This document shows positions 18,896 through 26,633 of a DNA stretch of 64,000 bases, in pieces. The notes under the pieces are model-generated. The model was not told where the DNA came from. It made no database searches and saw only the letters and a program-made list of their open reading frames with translations. The DNA comes from Planctomycetota bacterium. Lineage in GTDB: Bacteria > Planctomycetota > UBA1135 > GCA-002686595. The stretch is from NCBI GenBank assembly GCA_016795325.1, contig JAEUHY010000059.1, positions 186,001 through 250,000 of the forward strand. Direction: 5' to 3'. The translations under genes and the position numbers were made by a program. The stretch's first letter is position 1, and each line of letters begins with the position of its first letter.

Positions 18896-19768
18896 ATGTT
18901 CGCCCCCATGTCGCACCAACCGCCCCACGCGCCGACCTCCGACCCCGCTCACGCGAGCGCTTCGCACGCGGACGCCCACCACGGAGAGCCGCCCGCCGCG
19001 GCGCCCGCGCGCACACCGACCTGGAAACGGGCGATCGTGGTGGGGGCGAGCTCAGGCATCGGCGCGGCGCTGGTGCGCGAGCTCGCGGCTGCCGGGACCG
19101 ACGTGGTCGCCATCGCGCGCCGCGCGGAGCAGCTCGGCGAACTTGCGCGCAGCTGCGCGGGCGCCCGCGGCCGGGTCCACGTCCTCGCGCACGACGTCGC
19201 GCGCTTCGACGACGCCGCGCCGGCCTTCGAGCGCGCGCTCGCCGAGCTCGGCGGCCTCGACTTGATCGTCTACGCAGCCGGCGCGATGCGCGAAGTGGGC
19301 GCGAACGAGTTCGACACCGCCAAGGACCTCGACATGCTCGCGGTCAACGTCGGCGGCTGCGTCGCGTGGCTCAATCCTGCGGCCAACTTCCTGCGCACGC
19401 AGCGCTCGGGCACGTTGGTCGGCATCTCGTCGATCGCCGGCGAACGCGGCCGCAAGGGCAACCCGGTGTACGGCGCGACCAAGGCCGCGATGAACCACTA
19501 CCTCGAGGCGCTGCGCAACCGACTCGCGGATTGGAACGTGCACGTGTGCACGATCAAACCGGGTTTCGTCGAGACGCCGATGCTCGCGCAAGCGCGCGCG
19601 CAGGGTCGCACGATCAAGGGCGCGATCAGCGCCGAAGAGTGCGCGCGTTCGATCCTCGCGGCGGCGCGCGCGCGCAAGAACGAAGTCTTCGTGCCCTTCA
19701 AGTGGCGCCTGGTCGGCTTCGTGATCCGCAACATCCCCTCGTTCCTGTTCAAGGGCATGAACATCTGA
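18896..19768 (+). CDS. Short-chain dehydrogenase, DprE2-like
   Basis: 290 aa. After about 40 His/Ala/Pro-rich residues comes a Rossmann fold with VVGASSGIG, and the catalytic Ser, Tyr and Lys lie in GISSIAG and VYGATKA. Its stop overlaps the start of the next gene by one base (TGATG), and that gene closely resembles DprE1. In mycobacteria DprE1 and DprE2 together epimerise decaprenyl-phospho-ribose to the arabinose form. The pairing is the main reason for the DprE2-like label. A general SDR role cannot be excluded. An internal start (second ATG five codons in) is possible. Confidence 0.75.
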   Translation: MFAPMSHQPPHAPTSDPAHASASHADAHHGEPPAAAPARTPTWKRAIVVGASSGIGAALVRELAAAGTDVVAIARRAEQLGELARSCAGARGRVHVLAHDVARFDDAAPAFERALAELGGLDLIVYAAGAMREVGANEFDTAKDLDMLAVNVGGCVAWLNPAANFLRTQRSGTLVGISSIAGERGRKGNPVYGATKAAMNHYLEALRNRLADWNVHVCTIKPGFVETPMLAQARAQGRTIKGAISAEECARSILAAARARKNEVFVPFKWRLVGFVIRNIPSFLFKGMNI

Positions 19769-21237
19769 TGGGCGGCGCGCTGAGTGGGTTCGCGCTGCGT
19801 GCGCGCACGGCCGCCGAAAACCTCGAGTACGTCGAGGGCTGGGGCATGGCCGTCGGCGCGTTCTCGCCGGTGCTGCGCCCGCGCTCGGTCGAGGAGTTGC
19901 TCGAGTGCTTCCGCGTCGCGCGCGAGCGCGGGCTCTCGCTCACGCTGCGCGGCGGCGGCAACAGCTACGGCGACGCGAGCGTCAACTCGCGCGGAGCGGT
20001 GCTCGACTGCTCGCGCATGAACCGCGTGCTCGCCTTCGACCTCGCGACCGGCGTGGCCACGCTCGAGCCCGGCGTCACGATCGAAAAGCTGTGGAAGACG
20101 ATCCTTCCGCTGGGTTTTTGGCCGCGTGTCGTGTCCGGCACGATGTTCCCGACCGTCGCTGGCGCGCTCGCCGCGAACATCCACGGCAAGAACAACTTCG
20201 CGGTCGGCACGATCGGCGATGCGTGCCTCGAGTTCGACCTCGCGCTGCCGACGGGCGAGGTGAAGACCTGCAACCGCGAGCGCAACACGGACCTGTTCCA
20301 CGCAGCGATCGGCGGATTCGGTCTGCTCGGCGCGTTCACGCGCATCGTGCTGCAGACCAAACGCGTGCACTCCGGCGACGTGCGCGTGAGTGCGGCCAGC
20401 CCACGCACGCTGCGCGAGATGATGGACTGGTTCGAGGAGCACAAACACGAGTCCGACTACCTCGTGGGTTGGATCGACTGCTTCGCGGGCGAGGACAGCG
20501 CCGGCCGCGGTTTGATCCACCGCGCGGACTACCTCGAGCCGGGCGAGGATCCGCACCCCGAGCGCACGCTGCGCATCGACCACCAGGAGTTGCCCGCGAA
20601 CATTCTCGGCGCGTTCCCCAAGTCGCAGGTGTGGCGCATCCTGCGCCTCTTCAACCACGACCTCGGCATGCGCTCGATCAATGCGGCGAAGTACGTCGCC
20701 GGCCGGCTCGAGAGCATGGCGCCGCCGTACCTCCAATCGCACGCGGGCTTCGCGTTCCTGCTCGACTACGTGCCCAATTGGAAGTGGGCCTACGGTCAGC
20801 AGCGCGGCGACTACGGACTGATCCAGTACCAACCGTTCGTGCCGCACGAGCACGCGCACGCCGTGCACTGCGAGATCCTCGCGCGCTGCCGGCGCGCCGG
20901 TCACGTGCCGTACCTGGGCGTGTTCAAGCGCCATCGCCCCGATCCGTTCTGGCTCACGCACGCCGTCGACGGCTGGAGCTTCGCGCTCGACTTCAAGGTC
21001 AGCCCCAGCCGCCGCCACGAGCTGTGGAAGCTGTGCGGCGAGCTCACGGAGCTCGTGATCCAGGCTGGCGGGCGCTTCTACTTCGCGAAGGACGCGGTTG
21101 TCGACGCGCGTGACACGGCGCGTTTCCTGCCGCGCGCGCGCCTCGAGGCGTTCGCCGCGCTCAAGCGCTCCTGCGATCCGCAGCAGCTGCTCGACGGCGA
21201 TCTCTACCGGCGCGCGTTCCGCGAATGGTGTGCGTGA
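19768..21237 (+). CDS. FAD-dependent oxidase, DprE1-like
   Basis: 489 aa. It has a VAO-type FAD domain with RGGGNSYGDAS near residue 65, then TVAGALAANIHGKN, which matches the conserved HGKN region of DprE1. The C-terminal part has DGWSFALDF and GGRFYFAKD, equivalent to DprE1 GWNVCVDF and the GGRLYTAKD segment with its active-site Lys. DprE1 oxidises the 2'-OH of polyprenyl-phospho-ribofuranose, and the partner reductase then gives the arabinose epimer. Translational overlap with the SDR gene supports a two-step epimerase. The organism does not look actinobacterial, so the acceptor glycan is unknown. Confidence 0.8.
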   Translation: MGGALSGFALRARTAAENLEYVEGWGMAVGAFSPVLRPRSVEELLECFRVARERGLSLTLRGGGNSYGDASVNSRGAVLDCSRMNRVLAFDLATGVATLEPGVTIEKLWKTILPLGFWPRVVSGTMFPTVAGALAANIHGKNNFAVGTIGDACLEFDLALPTGEVKTCNRERNTDLFHAAIGGFGLLGAFTRIVLQTKRVHSGDVRVSAASPRTLREMMDWFEEHKHESDYLVGWIDCFAGEDSAGRGLIHRADYLEPGEDPHPERTLRIDHQELPANILGAFPKSQVWRILRLFNHDLGMRSINAAKYVAGRLESMAPPYLQSHAGFAFLLDYVPNWKWAYGQQRGDYGLIQYQPFVPHEHAHAVHCEILARCRRAGHVPYLGVFKRHRPDPFWLTHAVDGWSFALDFKVSPSRRHELWKLCGELTELVIQAGGRFYFAKDAVVDARDTARFLPRARLEAFAALKRSCDPQQLLDGDLYRRAFREWCA

Positions 21238-21250
21238 GCGGTTCTCACGC
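21232..21250 (+). terminator. Hairpin across the stop codon of the DprE1-like gene
   Basis: A 7-bp perfect stem GCGTGAG/CTCACGC with a 5-nt loop includes the TGA of the oxidase gene. There is no T tract, so termination is only a guess. The stem resembles the hairpins of the tandem repeat that follows. Confidence 0.4.
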
Positions 21251-21258
21251 GGCGAACG

Positions 21259-21352
21259 GATGCCCGTGAGCTCCGCTCACTCGCCGAGTTGATGCCCGTG
21301 AGCTCCGCTCACTCATCGAGTTGATAACCGTGAGCTCCGCTCACTCATCGAA
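21259..21352. repeat. Three tandem 32-bp repeats derived from the 3' end of the phosphatase gene
   Basis: Copies at 21259-21290, 21291-21322 and 21323-21352. Each contains a perfect GTGAGC-TCC-GCTCAC hairpin. On the minus strand each copy begins with GATGAGTGA or GGCGAGTGA, and GATGAGTGA is the last two codons and stop of the ApaH-like gene. The array thus arose by duplicating the gene's own terminus. It sits between converging genes and could act as a set of terminator hairpins. Confidence 0.9.
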
Positions 21353-22066
21353 GCGCGCGTAGGCCTTCGCCGCCTTCACCTGCACGATGCGGTCTTCCTC
21401 GGCGATCCAGGCCGAGAGGTGGCCGCCCCACACGCAGCCCGAGTCCAGGCCGCGCAGGCGCGGGCGCAGCACGAGGTCCATGCGCGCCCAGTGTCCGTAC
21501 ACAACCGTGCGGTGGTCGCCGACGCGCGACTCGAACCAGTGCTCGAACCAGGGCGCGTACGGCGCCTGCGGCGGCGGCCAATCCGCGCGCGGACGTTCGC
21601 CGCTGGGCTTGGCGTAGCGCGCGCGGGTCGCGAAATCGATCGCCGGGTGCTGCGCGAGCGGATCGAGCCCGCGCAGCTCCGCCTCGGGATCGGACCAGCT
21701 GGGGTGCAGCGCCGCGTGCACCATCCACACGTCGTCCCATTTGCGCACGAACGGCCGCGCGCGCAGCCAGGTGAGCAGAACCTCGCGATCAGGCGCGGCG
21801 AGCAACTCGGCGAGCGTGTCGTCCTCGCGCAACGTGCGCTGCCCGGCCGCGACGCGCAGCAGGTGCACGTCGTGGTTGCCGAGCACGCCGCCCGTCGGGA
21901 GTGAACCGAGCAGCCGCAGCACACCGGCCGAGTCGGGGCCGCGGTTGACCAGGTCGCCCACGGGGTGGAGCTCGTCCTGCGCGGGGTCGAAGCCGGTCGC
22001 CTCGAGCAGGCGCTCGAGCTCGGCGCGGCAGCCTTGGATGTCGCCGATGAAGATGCGCCGCGCCAT
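21341..22066 (-). CDS. ApaH-like metallophosphoesterase (symmetrical Ap4A hydrolase family)
   Basis: 241 aa. The calcineurin-like metal motifs appear in order: GDIQGC near the N-terminus, GDLVNRGPDS, GNHD and a late YGHW. Spacing and the GDLVNRGPDS form fit bacterial ApaH, which splits diadenosine tetraphosphate symmetrically and limits alarmone-type dinucleotides. The ATG at 22066 begins MARRIFIGDIQGC, a typical family start. The last codons form part of a downstream tandem repeat. Confidence 0.88.
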   Translation of the reverse strand: MARRIFIGDIQGCRAELERLLEATGFDPAQDELHPVGDLVNRGPDSAGVLRLLGSLPTGGVLGNHDVHLLRVAAGQRTLREDDTLAELLAAPDREVLLTWLRARPFVRKWDDVWMVHAALHPSWSDPEAELRGLDPLAQHPAIDFATRARYAKPSGERPRADWPPPQAPYAPWFEHWFESRVGDHRTVVYGHWARMDLVLRPRLRGLDSGCVWGGHLSAWIAEEDRIVQVKAAKAYARFDE

Positions 22067-22138
22067 GGTGCGCCAGCGTAGGTCCTGCGCGCGCGAGTGG
22101 AAGCGCCAGCCGCGGACGTCCACAATGCGCGGCCTCCC

Positions 22139-22765
22139 ATGGACCCTTCTCAACCGAACTCGGCCGCCGCTGGGCCGCGAGCGCCGTGGCGCGTCAACGG
22201 CCTGCTCGTGCTCGTGGTGTTGGTCGTGGTGGGGATGGGGGTCACCAGCGTGTTCTTCCAGTGGCGCGCGCCGCAGCTGTACGACGAGATGCAGCGCGTG
22301 CGCGCCGACACGCCGCAGTCGGGCGAGCCGCGCGTCGACAAATGGCTGGTCTACGGCCGCCCGTTCTTCCACGCGCGCCTGATCCAGCTGCGCTACTCGT
22401 CGAGCCAGCCCTGGCTCGTCACGCACACCGTCGGCGGCGAGCGCGCGCGCGAGCCGGTCGATATCTGGGGCGTCGATTTCGCTGCGCTCGCGCCCGAGGC
22501 GACCTCGCGCGACGGGATGGTCGTGACCTTGACCCTCCCCGAGCCGCGTTTGCTCGCGCGCGAGCGCTTCGGCCTCGACGGCAACGACATGGCGAACCAA
22601 GTTCCGCATTACCCCGACGCGGCCAGCGCGCCCGATCCGCGCGAGCGGGCCCGCTCGATCGTCGAGTGGGCCTTGAAGCGCCTGCTGGACGAGCTGGGCA
22701 AGGACATCGAGGGCGCGACCTTCGAGGTCCGTTTCGCTCCGAGCGGAGCGCCGGTGGGCGGCTGA
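22139..22765 (+). CDS. Single-pass membrane protein of unknown function
   Basis: 208 aa from the ATG at 22139; an in-frame GTG 42 nt upstream is an alternative. A Pro/Ala-rich N-terminus precedes one strongly hydrophobic helix at about residues 20-42. A soluble domain of about 165 residues follows, presumably outside the membrane. I recognise no family. The C-terminal third is charged and helical (DPRERARSIVEWALKRL). It lies 60 bp before the sulfatase-fold gene and may be cotranscribed with it. Confidence 0.65.
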   Translation: MDPSQPNSAAAGPRAPWRVNGLLVLVVLVVVGMGVTSVFFQWRAPQLYDEMQRVRADTPQSGEPRVDKWLVYGRPFFHARLIQLRYSSSQPWLVTHTVGGERAREPVDIWGVDFAALAPEATSRDGMVVTLTLPEPRLLARERFGLDGNDMANQVPHYPDAASAPDPRERARSIVEWALKRLLDELGKDIEGATFEVRFAPSGAPVGG

Positions 22766-22825
22766 GGTGCGCCGACTGCGTCTAACGCGCACGCCGCGCC
22801 GATAGGTTTTTCTTTCGCCCTGCCC

Positions 22826-24754
22826 GTGCGTTCCAACCCCTCCGCTTCCGCCGCGACCGTGACGATCACCCTGCGTGTCCGCGCGCTCGCCTGCGTCGTC
22901 AGCGCAGCGTTGCTCGCCGCGCTGGACACCGCGCTGCTCCGCGCCGAGCACCACCACTGGGCGCGCGACGTCGGCGCGTTCACGCAGGCGCTCGCGTTGT
23001 GGGGCGTGTTCGCGCTGCTCGCGCAGGCGCCGGCGGCTTTGTTCGACCGCTACGTGTTGCCGCGCATCTCGCCGACGCCCGCGCGTGCGCATCCGGCGCG
23101 CGTCGCACTGCGTGCGCTGGTGTGGACCGCGCTGCCGGTGCTCGTGCACGCGCGCCTGGACGACTACACCGCCATGGGCGGCGACGTCGGCGGACTGCTC
23201 TCTCCCTGGCCGTGGATCGAGGTCGCGTTGGTCTGCGCCGGACTGGTCCTCGGCTGCCGCATCCTCGGCCTGTTCGCCGTGCGCGTAGCGCCGGAATTCA
23301 CGCTCGGCGGCGCGCTCCTGTTCGCCATCGCCTGCGGACTGGGCCTGGACTTCCACGTGTCCGACCGTGGTCCCGATCCGCCTCCCGGCGCGCCATCGCG
23401 GCCCAACGTGCTGCTGCTCGTGTGGGACACGGCGCGCGCGCAGAACCTTACGCCGTACGGTTACTCGCGCGACACGACGCCGCACCTGGCGCGCGTGGCG
23501 GAACAATCCGTTGTGTTCGAACAGGCGCGTTCGGCTTCGGTGTACACGCTCACTTCGCACATCTCGATGCTCACCGGCGTGCATCCGTCGCAGCACGGTG
23601 CGCGCCTGATGCGGCGGCGCTTCAATCCGCTGAGCGTGCCGAACGTCGCGCGCACGCTGCGCGAGGCCGGCTACCGCACCGGCGCGTTCGTCGGGACGGA
23701 CGTGTTGCGCGCGCCGAGCGGCGTGGCGCACGCGTTCGAGCGCTACAGCGACCGCGTCGATCCGTGGGTGAGCTACACGCACGGCTGGGCGCTCGTGCAC
23801 GACCTGCAGGCGCTCGCGGCGAAGCTCGTGCCGGCGCTGCGCTTCAACGACCTTCCGCACTGGTTCCAGGACTACCAGCGTCCGGCCGACGAAGTGTTGC
23901 GCGAGGCCCTCGCCTGGACCGAGCACGACGACCCGCGGCCCTGGTTCTGCTTCGTCAACCTGTACGACGTGCACTGGCCGTACCTGCCGCACGAGGAGTC
24001 GCTCGCGCGCTTCGACGAGCCCTACGCCGGCATCGTCGACGGCTACTCCGAGCGCGGCGACCGCGTGCACGCCCAACGCGACTTTCGCTGGGCGGACGCC
24101 GACTACGCGCGCCTGGTCACGCTGTACGACGGGGAGCTCCACGAGCTCGACGGCAAGGTCGACCAGTTCCTCGGCCGCCTGCCGCTCGACTCGACGGCGG
24201 TCGTGCTGACCAGCGACCACGGCGAGGCCTTCGGCGAAGGCGGTCGGCTCGAGCACTCCGACATCCTCGAGTGCCAGGTGCGTGTGCCGCTCCTGGTGCG
24301 CGCTGCCGGGGCTCGCCAGGGGCGGCGCGAGAGCGCGCCCGCGAGCGGCGTCGACGTCGCGCCGACCCTGCTGCGCCTCGCGGGACTCGAGCCGCCGGCG
24401 CCGATGCTGGGCCTGGACCTCACGGGGCCGATCCCGCCCGAGCGGCGCGTCGTGATCGAGCACCGCGACATTCCGCAGCGCGACCGAACCCAGATCGCGA
24501 TCTACGACGGGCCGTTCAAGCTGGTGCGCCAGGGCGCGGCGCCGGACTACCGCTGGAAGCTCCACGACCTGCGCGAGGACCGCGAAGGGCTGGTCGACGT
24601 GGCCTCGAGCCATCCGGAGGTGGTGCAGCGGCTGCGGACCGAGCTGGAGGCCTACCGCGCCCGCTGGACGTCCCCGGACGACACGCTGGGGGCGGACGAG
24701 GGAGGCTCGGACTCCCGCGGGCTCCGGGCGCTGGGCTACCTCGGCGACTCGTGA
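22826..24754 (+). CDS. Membrane-anchored sulfatase-fold enzyme with Thr at the nucleophile position
   Basis: 642 aa. Residues about 10-170 contain several hydrophobic helices, and a sulfatase/alkaline-phosphatase domain starts near residue 190 (RPNVLLLVWDTARAQ). The metal motif TSDHGEAFGEGG is present. In the segment before LTG (YTLTSHISMLTG) the position of the formylglycine Cys/Ser is Thr and the CxPSR motif is absent. A true sulfatase is therefore unlikely, and a phosphotransferase or phosphodiesterase, as in LtaS- or EptA-like enzymes that use Thr, is more plausible. The start is GTG. Confidence 0.82.
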   Translation: MRSNPSASAATVTITLRVRALACVVSAALLAALDTALLRAEHHHWARDVGAFTQALALWGVFALLAQAPAALFDRYVLPRISPTPARAHPARVALRALVWTALPVLVHARLDDYTAMGGDVGGLLSPWPWIEVALVCAGLVLGCRILGLFAVRVAPEFTLGGALLFAIACGLGLDFHVSDRGPDPPPGAPSRPNVLLLVWDTARAQNLTPYGYSRDTTPHLARVAEQSVVFEQARSASVYTLTSHISMLTGVHPSQHGARLMRRRFNPLSVPNVARTLREAGYRTGAFVGTDVLRAPSGVAHAFERYSDRVDPWVSYTHGWALVHDLQALAAKLVPALRFNDLPHWFQDYQRPADEVLREALAWTEHDDPRPWFCFVNLYDVHWPYLPHEESLARFDEPYAGIVDGYSERGDRVHAQRDFRWADADYARLVTLYDGELHELDGKVDQFLGRLPLDSTAVVLTSDHGEAFGEGGRLEHSDILECQVRVPLLVRAAGARQGRRESAPASGVDVAPTLLRLAGLEPPAPMLGLDLTGPIPPERRVVIEHRDIPQRDRTQIAIYDGPFKLVRQGAAPDYRWKLHDLREDREGLVDVASSHPEVVQRLRTELEAYRARWTSPDDTLGADEGGSDSRGLRALGYLGDS

Positions 24755-24877
24755 AGCGCGGCGATCCGGCGGATCCCGAGCGCTGAGGCCGGCGCGCGCT
24801 TGCCGCCCCCGGCTGCGCCGGGTACAACCTTCGGCCCTTTTCTACCGCGCCCCATCCCGCACCGAGGGCCGACTCCA

Positions 24878-25015
24878 ATGGCAAAAGCACGATTCAAGAA
24901 CTGCGGCCCGACGCGCGGCCGCAAGAAGGTCCGCCGCATGGGCATGGGTTCCGGCAAGGTGATCCTCGCCGGCCGCAACAAGAAGCCCCGCCGCGGCCGC
25001 GATTACGTCGGCTAG
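24878..25015 (+). CDS. Very basic 45-residue protein, ribosomal-protein-like
   Basis: It begins MAKARFKNCG and ends RRGRDYVG, with 16 Lys or Arg in 45 residues and a single Cys. The composition and MAK start resemble small ribosomal proteins, but I cannot match it to L34, L36, THX or another named family. The ATG was preferred over an upstream in-frame start because the added N-terminus is Pro-rich and featureless. A GAGGG lies about 10 nt upstream. The alternative is a nucleoid-binding peptide. Confidence 0.6.
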   Translation: MAKARFKNCGPTRGRKKVRRMGMGSGKVILAGRNKKPRRGRDYVG

Positions 25016-25285
25016 GCGACGACTCGGGTTCGGGCGCGCGTGTCGAACGCTTCGACGCGCGGAGCTCGGGCCTGAGCACGCCCGACGCGTCCGGCGCTGC
25101 GCCGCCGCGCCTTCTCTTCGCTCGCGGTCCTCGCTCCGTGCGCCAACGCGCTGTGGAGGCCGCGAGCGCTGTCGTATCCACGGGGCCTTCGGCTGACGCG
25201 CGCGGAAGCGAGCCGGTGCAGGCCGAGCCTCCCATGGCAGGCGCGCTCTCGACCGGCGCATTCGCGCTCCACGCGCTGCGCCGGT

Positions 25286-26608
25286 TCAGACCGGTGAGCT
25301 CGGTCCGCGCTGCCACGCGCCGAAATGGTCCGCGCCGTCGGCGGTGACCGCGACGATGTCCTCGATGCGCACGCCGAAGCTGCCGTAGACGTACACGCCC
25401 GGCTCGTCGGAGAGCGTCATGCCGGGCTCGAGCACGACCTCGCTGCCGCCGTCGAAGTACGGGTCCTCGTGACCCTCCATTCCGATCCCGTGGCCGAGGC
25501 GGTGGGTCAGGTGCTCGTAGCCGGCGCCGTAGCCGGCTTCCGCCAGCGCGGCGCGCGCGATGCGGTCGATCTCGGCGCAGCGCACGCCCGGCCGGATGGC
25601 TTCGAACGCGCGCTGTTGCGCGGCTCGCACGGCGTGCCAGGCGCGCAACGCCTCCGCCGGCGGCTCGCCTTCGACGCACCACGTGCGCGTGATGTCGCTC
25701 TGGTAGCCGTGGAACGCTCCGCCGGTGTCGACCAGCAGGAAGTCGCCGCGCGCGAGCAGCGTGTTGCTCTGGTCTCCGTGCGGATACGCCGCGGATGCGC
25801 CGACGAGCGAGAGCCGCCACACGTCCGTCAAGCCCAGCTTCTGCTGCGCCGCGCTGATCAGCCGGCCGGCCTCCGCGCCGTTCATGCCGATGTGGATGCG
25901 CTGTGCGGCCGCACCGAGCGCTTGCTGCGTCAGCTCGTTGGCGCGCCGCAGCAGCGCGAGCTCGCGCGCGTCCTTGATCGCGCGCAGCGCGACGAGCTCC
26001 TCGCGCCCCATGCGCACCTTGTCGCGGCCGTGCGTGTGCGCCAAACCGTCGGCGATGAACAGGCGCAGCGCCGGATCGAGCGCCACACGTTCGGCGCGCC
26101 GCTCGCGCAGCGCGGCGGCGAAGGGCTGCCAGGCGTACTCGTGCTCCTGCCAGGTCACGAGCGTGCCGCCCGGCTTGCCCTCGCCCTCGGTCGACAGGCG
26201 CGCTTTTTCGGCCTCGAAAGCCGGACAAATCCACACGTGCGAGCCGTCGGCGAACACCACCAGTGCGAACGTGCGCTCCGAGCGGCCCCAGCTCACGCCG
26301 CTCAGGTAGCTCATCGTCGCGCCCGCTTCGCACACGTAGGCATCGACGCCGCGCTGCGCGAGGATGCGGCCCAGGCGCGCGCGCCGCGCGGCGCGTTCGG
26401 GCTCGCGGATCGGCTCGTGGAACGGGCGTTGGTCGCTGAGCTCGGGGAACGCGTCGGCGGCTTGCGCGAGCGCATCGCGCTCGGCCGAACTCGCGGTCGC
26501 GGTCCCGTTCGTATTCGAACTCGAACTCGAGCTCGCGCATCCGGCGGCGCCGAGCGCCGCAGCTCCCAGGAGCGCGCGGCGGCGGTTGAACGAAGTGGGT
26601 GAGCTCAT
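25286..26608 (-). CDS. M24 Xaa-Pro-type metallopeptidase, Tat-exported lipoprotein
   Basis: 440 aa. The N-terminus has a twin-arginine-like signal (NRRRALLGAAALG) ending in a lipobox with Cys24 and a Ser-rich linker. A creatinase-like N-terminal domain precedes the pita-bread peptidase domain, where metal ligands are visible in LLVDTGG, GYQSDITRTW, HRLGHGIGMEGHE and a final RIEDIVAV Glu. It should remove N-terminal residues before proline outside the cytoplasm. It lies 25 bp downstream of the S9 peptidase gene on the same strand, suggesting an operon for proline-containing peptides. Confidence 0.88.
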   Translation of the reverse strand: MSSPTSFNRRRALLGAAALGAAGCASSSSSSNTNGTATASSAERDALAQAADAFPELSDQRPFHEPIREPERAARRARLGRILAQRGVDAYVCEAGATMSYLSGVSWGRSERTFALVVFADGSHVWICPAFEAEKARLSTEGEGKPGGTLVTWQEHEYAWQPFAAALRERRAERVALDPALRLFIADGLAHTHGRDKVRMGREELVALRAIKDARELALLRRANELTQQALGAAAQRIHIGMNGAEAGRLISAAQQKLGLTDVWRLSLVGASAAYPHGDQSNTLLARGDFLLVDTGGAFHGYQSDITRTWCVEGEPPAEALRAWHAVRAAQQRAFEAIRPGVRCAEIDRIARAALAEAGYGAGYEHLTHRLGHGIGMEGHEDPYFDGGSEVVLEPGMTLSDEPGVYVYGSFGVRIEDIVAVTADGADHFGAWQRGPSSPV

Positions 26609-26633
26609 CGTGGTTTTCTCCGGCTGGCGCGCT

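Noticed and set aside
21259..21352. CRISPR array
   Set aside because: The 32-bp units are directly adjacent with no spacers, and there are no cas genes nearby.
24878..25015. Ribosomal protein L34 (rpmH)
   Set aside because: Basic and of similar length but lacks the MKRTxQPS start and the usual rnpA/dnaA context.
25016..25285. Gene or structured RNA in the 270-bp gap before the M24 gene
   Set aside because: Only short frames and no strong hairpin with a T tract; nothing supportable.
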